NCBI RefSeq assembly: GCF_014196055.1
Contig: NZ_JACICY010000005.1
Coordinates: 124,001 to 188,000 of the forward strand
Reading direction: 5' to 3'
Length of the DNA stretch: 64,000 bases
From: Novosphingobium hassiacum
Lineage (GTDB): Bacteria > Pseudomonadota > Alphaproteobacteria > Sphingomonadales > Sphingomonadaceae
The position numbers and the translations under genes are program-made. Shown one piece after another: positions 1 through 9,349 of this stretch (its first letter is position 1; every line of letters begins with the position of its first letter). The notes under the pieces were generated by a model, which saw only the letters and a program-made list of their open reading frames with translations, was not told where the DNA came from and ran no database searches.

Positions 1-2360
1 TAATGCGCCTGCACGGCACGCGCTTCGGCAGTCTCGAGGAGCGAGACGGCGCGGCGGGTGAAAATGCCGCGATCGCCGCGCAGATAGGATGCCCACGCGG
101 TTTCAGACACGTCCGACGACAGCGCCTTGGCGATGTCGATGGCCGAGGAGTTGAGTGATTCGGTGATCAGTGCAGCGCGGCGGGCGAAGTCGTTGTCGAC
201 GTGCTCTTCGGCCCGTTCGCGCGCCCGCGTTACGCGTGCTTCGAGGTTGCCGGCCAGTTCATCGACCTTGGTCAGCTGGTCGCGCATCTGAACCGCAGTC
301 TCGCGGCTTGCCGAAGCGGCAGCGTCGATCGCTTCCTCGAGCCGTCCGACCAGTTCGGCGGCCCGGCCCTGCAAGACGCGGGTGATCGCGACGCTGCTTT
401 CATCGCCGAGACGCGCGGCCAGCGCTTCGATCTCGCCTGCGGTGCTGGTGCGCAGGTCCTCGCCGACCTTGCCTGCCGCGTCTGTCAAGCTGGCGACGGC
501 ACCTGACAGGCGCTGTTCGATTTCGCGGGTCAGCCCTTCGCTGTCCTCCCGTGCCTGGCCAAGGATTTCACGTAGCGCGCCCACTTGCCGCTCACGTTCC
601 GCAACTTGTTCGAGCAGGGTCTTCTGTGCCTTTGCCAAGTCCTTGAGCGTGGTCGATATCTCGCCTCGGGCGGAACCGACCGTCTCGGATAGGATGCGCC
701 CGCCGTCGCCCGCTTCGCGCAAGGTATCGCGCAAGGTAAAGACGCGGTCTTCCAGCCCCTTGAGGCCTGCTTCGGTGCTGCGCAGGGCTTCGGGAATCTG
801 GGTCCGGGTATGATCGCTGCCGGCCTGGATCAGTTCGAGTAGTCGGACGGCCGAATCGGTGAGTTCGCCGATCTGGAGGTCGGTGCCTGATAGCGCGTGG
901 CGCATTTCGCCAAGCCGGTTGTTGAGATCGGCCATCGCCTTGTCGACGGTCGCCGCCGTTTGCGTGCCTTGCTCGCCCGAATTGCGAAGAATATCCGAGA
1001 ATGCGTTGATCTTGTTACCGATTACCTCACATGTGCGAGTCAGTTCCTCGGCCTCGGCTGCTTGCGTGCGGCGCTGCGCCTCGATCGCGTGATCGAAATC
1101 GGCAAGTTTGGCGGACAGCGTTTCGGCAGCCTCTGCAGCCGTGCGTTCCATCGCGGTGCGCCGATTGGCAATCGCCTCATCGATCTCGCCCAGCCTCCGG
1201 TCGAGAGCTTCGCGTTGCTGCGCTGCGGCTGCCTCGGCCGAAGCGCGACGCCTTGCAAGCTGCTCGTCGAGCGTCCGCGCCTGGTCATCGAGCAATGCGG
1301 TGAGCGACCTGGCTGCGTCTTCGAAGCTGGCAAGGCGGCCGGCGGCATCAGACAGCAGCGTATCGTGATCGGTGCCAAGCTGATCGAGCGTCGAACGCAG
1401 CGCAACGGTGTGGGCGTCGGTACGCTCTTGCCACGCGGCGAGTGCAGCCTGCTCGGCCTGTGCCGCGGCATCGGCATGCTGGCCACTGCTGGTGGCGAGG
1501 GCTTCGAACCGACCTTCGGCAAGCAGGGCGAGGTTTTCCCCGGCTTGCGAAAACTGCGCAAGGGCGGCGCTGACGCGATCCTGATAGGACACGACCTGGC
1601 GTTCGCTTGCCAGGCCGAACTCGTTGAGCCGCTGAAAGCCCGAGACCATCTCCTCAAGCTGGAGATGCGCGGTCCGACCTGCGTTGCCGATGTTGTTCGT
1701 GACGTCTTTGGCGGCGTTGGCAATGACCGGAAGTTGGCTGCGCAGCTTATCCATGTTTTCCAGCGCGCTGGTGGAAACGTCGGCGATCAGGTCAACGCGC
1801 TGGCGGTTCTGCGAAACCAGATCGTCGAGCCGTGCCGCGCTACCGGAAAGGCGATCGACCGCGATGCGGCCGAGCGATTCGAGGTCGCGGCCCTGTGCCG
1901 CGATGAAATCGCGTGCCAGCGACAGTTCGGTGTTAACGCTGATCAAGCGCTTTTCGAGAAGCGCGGATTCGTTTGCGAGGCTCTTCGACACGTCGGCAAA
2001 GCGCGCGCCCTCACGCTTGCTGGTGCGCATGACGACGAGCAGACCGACGAGCACCAACAACGCGGGGGGCGCCCATTGCGAGATCCACCAAGCCCATTGC
2101 TGCGGCTGCGCACCGTCAGCCACCGGAGCGATGACGACGACGGAGAAGAACACGCTCCAGCCAAGGATGGCGACGACGGCGAGGGCGGGCGCAATCCAGC
2201 TGCGATCGGGCGGCGATACCACAGCTTCGTCCAACCAGTAGTCGTGCGACGGCTCATCGTGCCTGAGATGGTCGGCCCCAAGACCGTGGCTGACAGGGTC
2301 TGCGCCCGGTTCGGCACCGTCGATCGGAACTATTCTCGTTCCCCCGCTCATCCCGTTCAT
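1..2360 (-). CDS. Large membrane-anchored coiled-coil protein (3' end outside window)
   Basis: An open reading frame on the minus strand starts at the ATG at 2360 and stays open to the left edge, giving about 786 residues with no stop seen. The N-terminal 50 residues are polar. Two hydrophobic segments follow, near residues 54-80 (SWIAPALAVVAILGWSVFF) and 92-112 (ending LLVLVGLLVVMR). Everything after that is long, charged, Ala/Glu/Leu-rich heptad-like sequence, as expected of an extended coiled coil or apolipoprotein-like helix bundle. The section nearest the left edge (around YLRGDRGIFTRRA) looks more globular. I infer an inner-membrane protein with a long cytoplasmic or periplasmic rod. 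I recall similar long proteins in other sphingomonads without known function. It is divergent from the Hpt-like gene, with 93 bp between the two starts. The start is supported by coding-like sequence immediately after it; another ATG 8 bp upstream meets a stop within three codons. Confidence 0.75.
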   Translation of the reverse strand, partial: MNGMSGGTRIVPIDGAEPGADPVSHGLGADHLRHDEPSHDYWLDEAVVSPPDRSWIAPALAVVAILGWSVFFSVVVIAPVADGAQPQQWAWWISQWAPPALLVLVGLLVVMRTSKREGARFADVSKSLANESALLEKRLISVNTELSLARDFIAAQGRDLESLGRIAVDRLSGSAARLDDLVSQNRQRVDLIADVSTSALENMDKLRSQLPVIANAAKDVTNNIGNAGRTAHLQLEEMVSGFQRLNEFGLASERQVVSYQDRVSAALAQFSQAGENLALLAEGRFEALATSSGQHADAAAQAEQAALAAWQERTDAHTVALRSTLDQLGTDHDTLLSDAAGRLASFEDAARSLTALLDDQARTLDEQLARRRASAEAAAAQQREALDRRLGEIDEAIANRRTAMERTAAEAAETLSAKLADFDHAIEAQRRTQAAEAEELTRTCEVIGNKINAFSDILRNSGEQGTQTAATVDKAMADLNNRLGEMRHALSGTDLQIGELTDSAVRLLELIQAGSDHTRTQIPEALRSTEAGLKGLEDRVFTLRDTLREAGDGGRILSETVGSARGEISTTLKDLAKAQKTLLEQVAERERQVGALREILGQAREDSEGLTREIEQRLSGAVASLTDAAGKVGEDLRTSTAGEIEALAARLGDESSVAITRVLQGRAAELVGRLEEAIDAAASASRETAVQMRDQLTKVDELAGNLEARVTRARERAEEHVDNDFARRAALITESLNSSAIDIAKALSSDVSETAWASYLRGDRGIFTRRAVSLLETAEARAVQAH

Positions 2361-2453
2361 CCGCTCATGACCCCCGCTTGTTTGCGTTAGCTTATCACGG
2401 TTTGGCCGCAGGTATAAACCCCGCCTTAACGCTTTGCCTTCTAGCGTGCCCGG

Positions 2454-2759
2454 ATGGCCTATGAAGGTGGTTCTCTCGACGCGAATCTCGCTGCTGCTGC
2501 CGGGCATGACCCGGAGCTGGTGCGCGAATTGCGAGCGGCGTTTATCGAAAGCGCCGAGCGGCAGATCGACCTGTTGGGGCGCTCGCGTTGCGATGGCAAT
2601 TGGCAGGTAGCGGCGATGCGCCTGAAAGGACTTGCCGCCAGCTTCCACGCCGACAGCCTCCTCGAACTGGCCGAAGAGGCGCTCGAAACGGTGCCCGGCG
2701 ATCCCGCAGTAATGCGACGGCTGCACCAGATGCTGACGGACCTTACGCTTAATCCCTGA
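2454..2759 (+). CDS. Hpt-domain-like protein lacking the phospho-accepting histidine
   Basis: A 101-residue all-helical protein with the pattern of a histidine phosphotransfer (Hpt) domain. After the W50 region comes AAMRLKGLAASF, which aligns with the Hpt core A-H-x-L-K-G-x-A. The Lys-Gly pair and flanking small residues are kept, but the position that carries the phosphorylated histidine is Met55. The nearest histidine is H65, on the wrong turn. If the fold call is right, the protein cannot take phosphate in the normal way and would act as a binding or regulatory module. It is the first gene of a co-directional group ending in a histidine-kinase-like protein at 5113, which also lacks its histidine. 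The ATG start at 2454 is the only good one. Fold assignment is from motif and length only. Confidence 0.65.
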   Translation: MAYEGGSLDANLAAAAGHDPELVRELRAAFIESAERQIDLLGRSRCDGNWQVAAMRLKGLAASFHADSLLELAEEALETVPGDPAVMRRLHQMLTDLTLNP

Positions 2760-2826
2760 CATTGCGCGCGGCCTGCTTGGCAGCGTCGGCCCCAACCTCT
2801 ACGATGATCCGCAGGAGGCGCAGCGC

Positions 2827-4101
2827 TTGCGGGTCGCAGTACTATCGTTAATCGAAGTTGCAGGTGAGGGGCCAGGAGCCCTGCGCGGATACTTGCCCAT
2901 CGGCGGTCGATCGATCCTGCGTCACCAGATCGGCCTTGCGCTGTCACTGGGCTGCAAGCGCATCATCGTCATGGCTGAGGGGATCAGCGGCGAACTGGTC
3001 GCGCTCCAGCATGTCGTCGAGCAGTCGGCCGCGCAGTTTCATGTGGTGGCGACGGCGCGATCGCTGGTGCCGCTGCTGCAGCCCGAAGATGACGTGTTCG
3101 TACTCGGCGACGGGCTGCTGGCGATGCCTGATGCGGTGCGCGACCTGCTCGAGCCGGGGCCGGTTGTGCTGACGCTGCCCGTCGAGACCGCGCTTGCGCT
3201 GGGGTATGAGCGTATCGACATCAACAGCGCGTGCGCCGCAGCCATGCGGTTTCCGGGGCGCGTCGCGTCGGGCCTGGCTGACCTGCCGCCTGAGTGGAAT
3301 GTCCAGTCGGCAATGCTCCGGCTTGCGACCCAGGCGCGCGTCATGCAGCGCAGCGTAACGACAAGCCTGCTCGACGATGGCCGCTGGCGCATCGTGCGCA
3401 GTGAGGATGAGGCGCATGTGGCCGAGCGCAGCTGGCTGCGATTGCATACCGATATTGCAGAAGTCGGCGTGGGATCGCCCGGAGAACAGATCGCGATTGC
3501 CATCGTCCGGCGTGCAGGGCCTGCGTTGCTTCATGCCGGAACCCGTCCGGCCGTGCTGGGGCTTGCGGCAGGTGTCGTCGGCCTGCTGGGCGGAGGTCTG
3601 GGTTGGTCGGGATACTTCGCGGCGGGCTTCGCATTACTCGGCCTCGCCTGGCTGATCGAGCGGATCGCGGCGCTGCTCGGGCGGATCGAGCGTGATTCGC
3701 TGCTGGCGTCGGGCGTGGCGCGGCGCAGTGTCGAGGCATTCCACGTCCTGATCGATGCCGGGTTCGTGGTGCTTGCGGCGTGGCGCAGCGACCTGCCCTC
3801 GGGCGGGACGGTTCCGTGGGGTGCGAGCGCCTTCGCGCCGCTGCTGCTGGTGCTCGCTGCCCGCCTGCTGCCGCTCGCGTTGCCGCGACGACGCTGGGCG
3901 CACTGGCTCGAAGACCGGCTCCTCGTCGGTATCGCTCTGGCTTTGGCAAGCGCCGCCTTGCCCTTCGACCTGACGATCGGCGCGGCAGTCGTCACTCTGG
4001 TGGGGGCATGTCTGGTGACGTTGCAGTTGAGCAGGCGACAAGGCGCTTCCGAATCAAATGAAGCAGGCCCGCCTAACCCGCAGTTAACCAGTCGGCCCTA
4101 A
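2827..4101 (+). CDS. Nucleotidyltransferase-like protein with C-terminal membrane domain
   Basis: A 424-residue protein. The first 200 or so residues resemble a GT-A/MobA-like nucleotidyltransferase: YLPIGGRSILRHQIGLALSLG echoes the P-I-x-G-x-P-L-L-x-H segment, followed by CKRIIVMAEG and VFVLGDGLL. The classical Gly-rich loop and Pro-Lys are not intact, so activity is doubtful. From about residue 238 there are some five or six hydrophobic segments. Between them, SGVARRSVEAFHVLIDAG weakly recalls the D-G-x2-A-R-x8-G-x3-D motif of CDP-alcohol phosphatidyltransferases, which pair with nucleotidyltransferases in inositol-phospholipid enzymes, but the aspartates are mostly missing. The start is a TTG at 2827, chosen for a strong AGGAGG 8 bases upstream; I see no ATG or GTG that fits better. 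It lies 67 bp after the Hpt-like gene and 9 bp before the next one. Confidence 0.6.
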   Translation: MRVAVLSLIEVAGEGPGALRGYLPIGGRSILRHQIGLALSLGCKRIIVMAEGISGELVALQHVVEQSAAQFHVVATARSLVPLLQPEDDVFVLGDGLLAMPDAVRDLLEPGPVVLTLPVETALALGYERIDINSACAAAMRFPGRVASGLADLPPEWNVQSAMLRLATQARVMQRSVTTSLLDDGRWRIVRSEDEAHVAERSWLRLHTDIAEVGVGSPGEQIAIAIVRRAGPALLHAGTRPAVLGLAAGVVGLLGGGLGWSGYFAAGFALLGLAWLIERIAALLGRIERDSLLASGVARRSVEAFHVLIDAGFVVLAAWRSDLPSGGTVPWGASAFAPLLLVLAARLLPLALPRRRWAHWLEDRLLVGIALALASAALPFDLTIGAAVVTLVGACLVTLQLSRRQGASESNEAGPPNPQLTSRP

Positions 4102-4110
4102 GAGTTCCGC

Positions 4111-5079
4111 ATGGCATTGACCGCACCTACCGGCACCCCATCCGGCGCAATCGAGGCGTTGCTGCGCGACGACCTGTTCCATGCGGATCAGGCGCTGATT
4201 CACATGGGCCCGATCCTGCGCCACCTGCTGCGCAACGACGACAGCTCGATCTTCAGCGACGAGGTCATCGCGCGGGTCCGCGGGATGCTCGCCGATCTGG
4301 CGCGGCAACTGGTGCAGGCGCTGGGCGAAGCGGCGGGCCATGCCGACGCCGCAGCGTGGGCGCGTGAAGCTGGCCCCGGCCTTGTCGAGATGCTGTCCGG
4401 CGCCGAGGACCTGCTCGATCACCTGCACATGCTGGCGATCGAGTGGCAGCTCGCTGAAAAGGTGGAGGGCAGACTGGGCATAAGTCCTGTGCTGACTCCG
4501 CTTCTGCAGGATCTGATCGCATCTGCAGATCCCGACCTTGCCGCACGCGGAATGAACCTGCTGGCGGCACAGGCCCGGTTCGGCCAGTCGATCCGGCGCA
4601 TGCAAATACCGCTCATCGAACTTCCGGTTGAGCTGCATCGCATCGTGTTGCGTACGATGCGCGGTTACGTGTCCGAGGACCCGTCCGGCGTCGCCGCCGC
4701 CGAAATTGCCGAGCGGGTACTAAGCAAGGCCCGTGCGGATGCCGCTTCGAGGCTCGATCTGCTGGCATACGCGATCAGCGCTGCCGGGGCGAAGGCTTCG
4801 GCAACGCTGTCGTTGCAGAACTCGGGCGTCGCGCTGTTTCTGACGGCGCTGGCCATGGGTGCGGGGCTCCGCCGGGAAACGGCAGTGATGTGCACGACCG
4901 AAAGCCAGATGGCGCGCCTTGCTCTGGCTTTATCCGCCGCCGGGCTCGACCGGGAAGGTCTCGTCGATGTCTTCGTCGCGCTTCACCCCGAAGTCGCGCT
5001 GCCCGAAGGTCTTGAACTGCTTCATCCCGACTACGCGGCCGCGATGCTGGCAGAGTCGCAGGCCGAAAGCCGGTTGTGA
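4111..5079 (+). CDS. Helical protein of unknown function (possibly DUF2336-like)
   Basis: A 322-residue, almost entirely helical, Ala/Leu-rich soluble protein with no signal peptide or membrane segment. The C-terminal third (LALALSAAGLDREGLVDVF, then HPEVALPEGLELLHPDYAAAML) vaguely resembles the repeat-like helical proteins annotated DUF2336 in Alphaproteobacteria, but I cannot confirm that. No catalytic motif is visible. It starts 9 bp after the nucleotidyltransferase-like gene and ends 33 bp before the kinase-like gene, so it is very probably in the same transcript. A role as partner or scaffold for the kinase-like protein is inference from position alone. Confidence 0.55.
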   Translation: MALTAPTGTPSGAIEALLRDDLFHADQALIHMGPILRHLLRNDDSSIFSDEVIARVRGMLADLARQLVQALGEAAGHADAAAWAREAGPGLVEMLSGAEDLLDHLHMLAIEWQLAEKVEGRLGISPVLTPLLQDLIASADPDLAARGMNLLAAQARFGQSIRRMQIPLIELPVELHRIVLRTMRGYVSEDPSGVAAAEIAERVLSKARADAASRLDLLAYAISAAGAKASATLSLQNSGVALFLTALAMGAGLRRETAVMCTTESQMARLALALSAAGLDREGLVDVFVALHPEVALPEGLELLHPDYAAAMLAESQAESRL

Positions 5080-5112
5080 GATGATGCGCGCTGGCCATCA
5101 GAACGGGCGAGG

Positions 5113-6456
5113 ATGACCGCGGCAGGGCCAATCCGCGCGCGCTGCGACAGCGAAGACCGACTGGTCGACGCGGACGAGACGCTGGCTGCGCTTCAGGTCC
5201 GCATCGGTGGCGGTTATCCGGGCACCATCGCGATACCGGCTCTGCTCGCGCTGGTACGCAAAGCGCGCGTGACGGGCGTGGCACTGAGTAGCCGGTTGTC
5301 GATACAGGACGAAAGCCAGCCCATTTCGTTTCGCGCTTTCGCTATCCCCGACGCCGACGGCACGCGGCTGGAAATTACCGAGTGGACGCTCGCCGCCCAA
5401 GCCTGGAAGGCCGAGGGTAGCGGCGTTTCCGAAGCGCTGTTGCGCCAGCTTGCCGAAGCGCATGTGGTGCTCGACGCCGAGCAGCGGGTTATTTCCGGAA
5501 CTGTCGATGCGCCCGACCTCGGCGAATTCGGAAGTGCGCTGCGTCAGGGTTTTGGGCGGTTCTGGACGGACCTGGTCCGTCTGCGCGGCAGCACGCATCG
5601 TCAGCCTCTGCACTGGCGGCTGCTCGACGATGCAGAGTTGGCCATTCCCGGATCGCCGCGCAACTGGCGGGCCAGGCTTCTGCCGCTCCGGGCGGGCGGT
5701 TTCGAACTGCTGCTTTCGTCCGACACGGTTCTGGAAGCTCGGGTGGAAGCCCCGGCAGCGATCGCGCCGAACCCCAAGTTCCGAGGGCTGCTCGGTCGCA
5801 ATCTGGCACCGGCGCTGCGCCAGCCGATCAATCGTATCGTCGCCAATGCCGAGACGATCCGGACCCGTCTGGCGGGGCCGCTCGCGCCGCAATATGTGGC
5901 TTATGCCGGCGACATCGCCGAAGCCGGACGACACTTGCTGGGTTTGGTGGAAGACCTTGCCGACCTTGAAACGGTCGAGGATGATGGCTTCCAGACCGCG
6001 CCGGACCGTATCGACCTTGCCGACTGCGCCCGTCGCGCCGCGGGCATTCTTGCCGTGCGTGCGCACGAGCGCGGGGTTGCCATCACCACGCCCGACGATA
6101 GCACGCAGGCCCCTGCGACCGGCGAGTTCCGCCGCGTCCTGCAGATCCTGCTCAACGTGATCGGCAATGCGCTGCGCTACACCCCCGGCAACACGACCGT
6201 CGCGATCGAGGTGGGCAGTGCCGACGGCAGTGCATGGGTTGCTGTGGCGGACGAGGGTGAGGGCATCGCCCCCGAGCAAGCGGCGCGGATATTCGACAAA
6301 TTCGAGCGGCTCGGCCGTAGCGGCGATGGCGGCAGCGGCCTTGGCCTGTTTATTTCGCGCAAGCTCGCCCGCGCGATGGGCGGGGATCTGACAGTCGAAA
6401 CTGCAGCGTCGGGTGGCGCGCGGTTCGTGTTGACATTGCCGAACGCAGCCACCTGA
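5113..6456 (+). CDS. Histidine-kinase-like protein without H-box histidine (pseudokinase candidate)
   Basis: A 447-residue soluble protein. The N-terminal 220 residues look like one or two divergent PAS-type domains. Next is a dimerisation helix LAPALRQPINRIVANAETI, which aligns with the H box M-S-H-E-L-R-T-P-L; the histidine position is Pro233. The second helix (GRHLLGLVEDLADLE) is typical. The C-terminal HATPase domain is intact: N box LLNVIGNALRYTP, G1 box VADEGEGI, F box IFDKFER and G2 box GGSGLGLFISR. It should therefore bind ATP but cannot autophosphorylate on the usual residue. There is no transmembrane segment. It closes the cluster begun by the histidine-less Hpt-like protein. This resembles how DivL, another His-less kinase in this window, works as a regulator rather than an enzyme. 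Confidence 0.75.
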   Translation: MTAAGPIRARCDSEDRLVDADETLAALQVRIGGGYPGTIAIPALLALVRKARVTGVALSSRLSIQDESQPISFRAFAIPDADGTRLEITEWTLAAQAWKAEGSGVSEALLRQLAEAHVVLDAEQRVISGTVDAPDLGEFGSALRQGFGRFWTDLVRLRGSTHRQPLHWRLLDDAELAIPGSPRNWRARLLPLRAGGFELLLSSDTVLEARVEAPAAIAPNPKFRGLLGRNLAPALRQPINRIVANAETIRTRLAGPLAPQYVAYAGDIAEAGRHLLGLVEDLADLETVEDDGFQTAPDRIDLADCARRAAGILAVRAHERGVAITTPDDSTQAPATGEFRRVLQILLNVIGNALRYTPGNTTVAIEVGSADGSAWVAVADEGEGIAPEQAARIFDKFERLGRSGDGGSGLGLFISRKLARAMGGDLTVETAASGGARFVLTLPNAAT

Positions 6457-6463
6457 AATGACA

Positions 6464-6493
6464 ACGGCGGCGGCGAATATTCGCCACCGCCGT
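6464..6493. terminator. Inverted repeat between convergent genes, putative terminator
   Basis: ACGGCGGCGGCGAATATTCGCCACCGCCGT forms a near-perfect hairpin (one mismatch) in the 54 bp between the kinase-like gene and the convergent gltA stop. Neither side has a long T tract, so it may be a weak bidirectional terminator. Confidence 0.5.
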
Positions 6494-6510
6494 CAATTGT
6501 CGGCTGCGGA

Positions 6511-7797
6511 TCAGCGCGATTCGATGGGAACGTAGTCGCGCGAGGTGGGGCCGGTGTAGAGCTGGCGCGGACGGCCGATCTTCTGGCCTGGATCGCTGAT
6601 CATCTCGTTCCACTGCGCGACCCACCCGACGGTGCGAGCAAGGGCGAACAGCACGGTGAACATTGTCGTCGGGAAGCCGATCGCCGAAAGGATGATGCCC
6701 GAATAGAAATCGACGTTCGGGAACAGCTTCTTTTCCGCAAAGTAGGGATCGCTCAGCGCGATCTCTTCAAGGCGCAGCGCGGTTTCGAACAGCGGGTCCT
6801 GCACGTTAAGCGCGGCAAACACTTCACGGACGGTCGTCTGCATGACCGTCGCGCGCGGATCGTAGTTCTTGTAGACGCGGTGACCGAAGCCCATCAGGCG
6901 GAAAGGATCGTTCTTGTCCTTTGCGCGATCGATGTAGTGCTGAATCTTGTCGGGCGTACCGATTTCCTTGAGCATGTTGAGCGCGGCTTCGTTCGCGCCG
7001 CCATGCGCGGGACCCCACAGGCAGGCGATCCCAGCCGCGATGCATGCAAACGGATTTGCGCCCGAGGAGCCTGCCAGACGGACGGTTGAGGTCGATGCAT
7101 TCTGCTCGTGATCGGCGTGGAGCGTGAAGATGCGGTCCATCGCCTTTTCGACGGCGGGCACCACCTCGTATTCCTCGGCCGGAACGCCGAAGGTCATCTT
7201 GAGGAAGTTGCCGGTATAGGACAGCTTGTTGTCGGGATAGACGAAGGGCTGGCCGACCGAATATTTGTAGGCCATCGCCGCGATCGTCGGCATCTTGGCG
7301 ATCAGGCGGTGCGAACTGATCTTGCGATGCACTGGATCGGCAATGTCGGTGCTGTCATGGTAGAATGCCGAGAGCGCACCGACGACGCCGCACATGATCG
7401 CCATCGGGTGCGCATCACGGCGGAAACCGCGATAGAACGTGGCGAGCTGTTCGTGCAGCATGGTGTGACGGGTGATCGTACGGCTGAAATCGGCCAGTTC
7501 CTGCTCGCTCGGCAGTTCGCTGTTGAGCAGCAGGTAGCTGACTTCCATGAACGACGAATGTTCGGCCAGTTGACCGATCGGATAGCCGCGATGGAGCAGC
7601 ACGCCTTCGTCGCCATCGATATAGGTGATGGCGGAATCGCAGCTTGCGGTCGACGTGAAGCCGGGATCGTAGGTGAACATCCCGGTCTGCGCATAGAGTT
7701 TGCGGATGTCGATCACATCGGGACCGATGGTGCCGCTATTGACGGGCATGTCTATCGTCTTGCCGCCAGCGATCAAAGAAGCCTGGTTATCGCTCAC
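6511..7797 (-). CDS. gltA: Citrate synthase (type II)
   Basis: A 428-residue citrate synthase, the usual length of the hexameric, NADH-regulated type II enzyme. It condenses acetyl-CoA with oxaloacetate in the first step of the TCA cycle. Family motifs are present: [15 protein letters not shown] with the substrate-binding His, [15 protein letters not shown] with the second catalytic His, and [10 protein letters not shown] with the catalytic Asp. The ATG at 7797 gives the expected N terminus ([19 protein letters not shown]). It lies 53 bp downstream of gltX on the same strand and may be co-transcribed with it. Confidence 0.97.
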   Translation of the reverse strand: MSDNQASLIAGGKTIDMPVNSGTIGPDVIDIRKLYAQTGMFTYDPGFTSTASCDSAITYIDGDEGVLLHRGYPIGQLAEHSSFMEVSYLLLNSELPSEQELADFSRTITRHTMLHEQLATFYRGFRRDAHPMAIMCGVVGALSAFYHDSTDIADPVHRKISSHRLIAKMPTIAAMAYKYSVGQPFVYPDNKLSYTGNFLKMTFGVPAEEYEVVPAVEKAMDRIFTLHADHEQNASTSTVRLAGSSGANPFACIAAGIACLWGPAHGGANEAALNMLKEIGTPDKIQHYIDRAKDKNDPFRLMGFGHRVYKNYDPRATVMQTTVREVFAALNVQDPLFETALRLEEIALSDPYFAEKKLFPNVDFYSGIILSAIGFPTTMFTVLFALARTVGWVAQWNEMISDPGQKIGRPRQLYTGPTSRDYVPIESR

Positions 7798-7850
7798 GCT
7801 TAGCCCTCCTGTTTCGGTTCATCTGCAGTTCTGCCCAAGCAAGGTTCTGC

Positions 7851-9320
7851 TTAAGACTTGGCCGCCTGATCGCGAATCCGCGCAAGCGACTCATCCTTGC
7901 CGAGCAACGCCAATACGTCGAAAATTCCTGGTGAGGTAGCCTGCCCCGTCAAGCTTGCGCGTAACGGTTGGGCAATCTTGCCCAGCCCAATCCCGAACCC
8001 CTCGGCCATTTGTTTTACCGTGGCCTCCAGTCCTTCGGTTGTCCAGCCGTTTTCAGCGTCGAGAACGGTGAGGACCTGGCGCAGAATCTCCTTTGCATCG
8101 TCGTTCAGGATCGCTGCTGCCTTGTCGACCATCAGCAATGGTCGCTGTGCAAACAGGAACACCGCGCCGTGGGCGAGTTCATTGAGATCGGCTGCCCGGA
8201 CCTTGAGCACCGGCATGGCGCGTGTCAGCAGGTCCATACCGGAATCGGGCGTGAAAGCCGGTGCCAGCTTGGCAAGCGATGGCGCAACCAGTCGGGCAAG
8301 CCGCGCATCGTCGGCCTCGCGGATATAGTGCCCGTTGAGGTTGAGCAGCTTCTTGATGTCGAAGCGTGAGGCACCCTTGTTGACGTCGCCGATGTCGAAC
8401 CATGCAACCGCTTGGTCCCGGCTGATGATTTCCTCGTCGCCATGGCCCCAGCCGAGCTTAAGCAGGTAATTGAACACCGCTTCGGGCAGCAGGCCGAGCT
8501 CGTCGCGATAGGCATCGACGCCGAGCGCACCGTGGCGCTTCGACAGCTTGGCTCCGTCCGCGCCATGGATCAGCGGAATGTGGGCGTAGACGGGGTCGGG
8601 CCAGCCGCCCTCGATCGCCTGCATCGCGCGGATAATGACCAGCTGCCGGAACGCGTTGTTGATGTGATCGTCGCCGCGAATGACGTGAGTCACGCCCATG
8701 TCGTGATCGTCGACGACGACCGCGAGCATGTAGGTCGGTGTGCCGTCCGAGCGCAGGATGATGAAATCATCGAGTTCGCTGTTCTGGACCGTGATCGAGC
8801 CCTGGACTTCGTCGGCGATGACCGTCTCGCCTTCGCGCGGGGACTTCATCCGCACGACGTATGTGAGGTCTGCTGGCCATTGTTCGGCGGTGGCATCGCG
8901 CCATTCGCTGTCGATGCGGAACGGGCGACGCTCTGCCTGAGCAGCCTCGCGCCGGGCGGCGAGCTCCTCCTGCGTCAGGTAGCAGCGATAGGCGTGCCCC
9001 GCCTCGAGCATCTGGTGCGCGACATGGGCGTGGCGCTCCGACCGGGCGAACTGGAAAACCGGCGCTTCGTCACCGCCAAGGCCAAGCCAGTCGAGCCCGT
9101 CGAAGATCGCCGCGATCGCCGCGTCGGTTGACCGGGCGCGGTCGGTATCCTCGATCCGTAACAGGTACTTGCCGCCATGGTGACGAGCATAGAGCCAGTT
9201 GAACAGCGCGGTGCGCGCGCCGCCGATGTGCAGATAACCGGTGGGCGAGGGCGCAAAGCGCGTGACCACGCTGCCCTTGGCGGGCGATCCTGCAGAAACG
9301 GTGTCAGTGGCGCTTGCCAT
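7851..9320 (-). CDS. gltX: Glutamyl-tRNA synthetase
   Basis: A 489-residue class I aminoacyl-tRNA synthetase that charges tRNA-Glu (and in many bacteria without GlnRS also tRNA-Gln, for later amidation). The HIGH-type signature is in [20 protein letters not shown] and the KMSKS-type loop is KLSKRHGA. The C-terminal anticodon-binding helical domain is present. The ATG at 9320 is preceded by a purine-rich GGGAAGGAAAG, a good ribosome binding site. Its start is only 29 bp from the divergent comEC start, so the two promoters must overlap coding sequence or be very compact. Confidence 0.96.
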   Translation of the reverse strand: MASATDTVSAGSPAKGSVVTRFAPSPTGYLHIGGARTALFNWLYARHHGGKYLLRIEDTDRARSTDAAIAAIFDGLDWLGLGGDEAPVFQFARSERHAHVAHQMLEAGHAYRCYLTQEELAARREAAQAERRPFRIDSEWRDATAEQWPADLTYVVRMKSPREGETVIADEVQGSITVQNSELDDFIILRSDGTPTYMLAVVVDDHDMGVTHVIRGDDHINNAFRQLVIIRAMQAIEGGWPDPVYAHIPLIHGADGAKLSKRHGALGVDAYRDELGLLPEAVFNYLLKLGWGHGDEEIISRDQAVAWFDIGDVNKGASRFDIKKLLNLNGHYIREADDARLARLVAPSLAKLAPAFTPDSGMDLLTRAMPVLKVRAADLNELAHGAVFLFAQRPLLMVDKAAAILNDDAKEILRQVLTVLDAENGWTTEGLEATVKQMAEGFGIGLGKIAQPLRASLTGQATSPGIFDVLALLGKDESLARIRDQAAKS

Positions 9321-9349
9321 TGGCCGCGCTTTCCTTCCCTTGTAAATTC

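Noticed and set aside
897..2390. 497-residue plus-strand frame
   Set aside because: It is codon-aligned antisense to the coiled-coil gene; its translation is low-complexity and has no domain, while the minus strand reads as a coherent membrane and coiled-coil protein.
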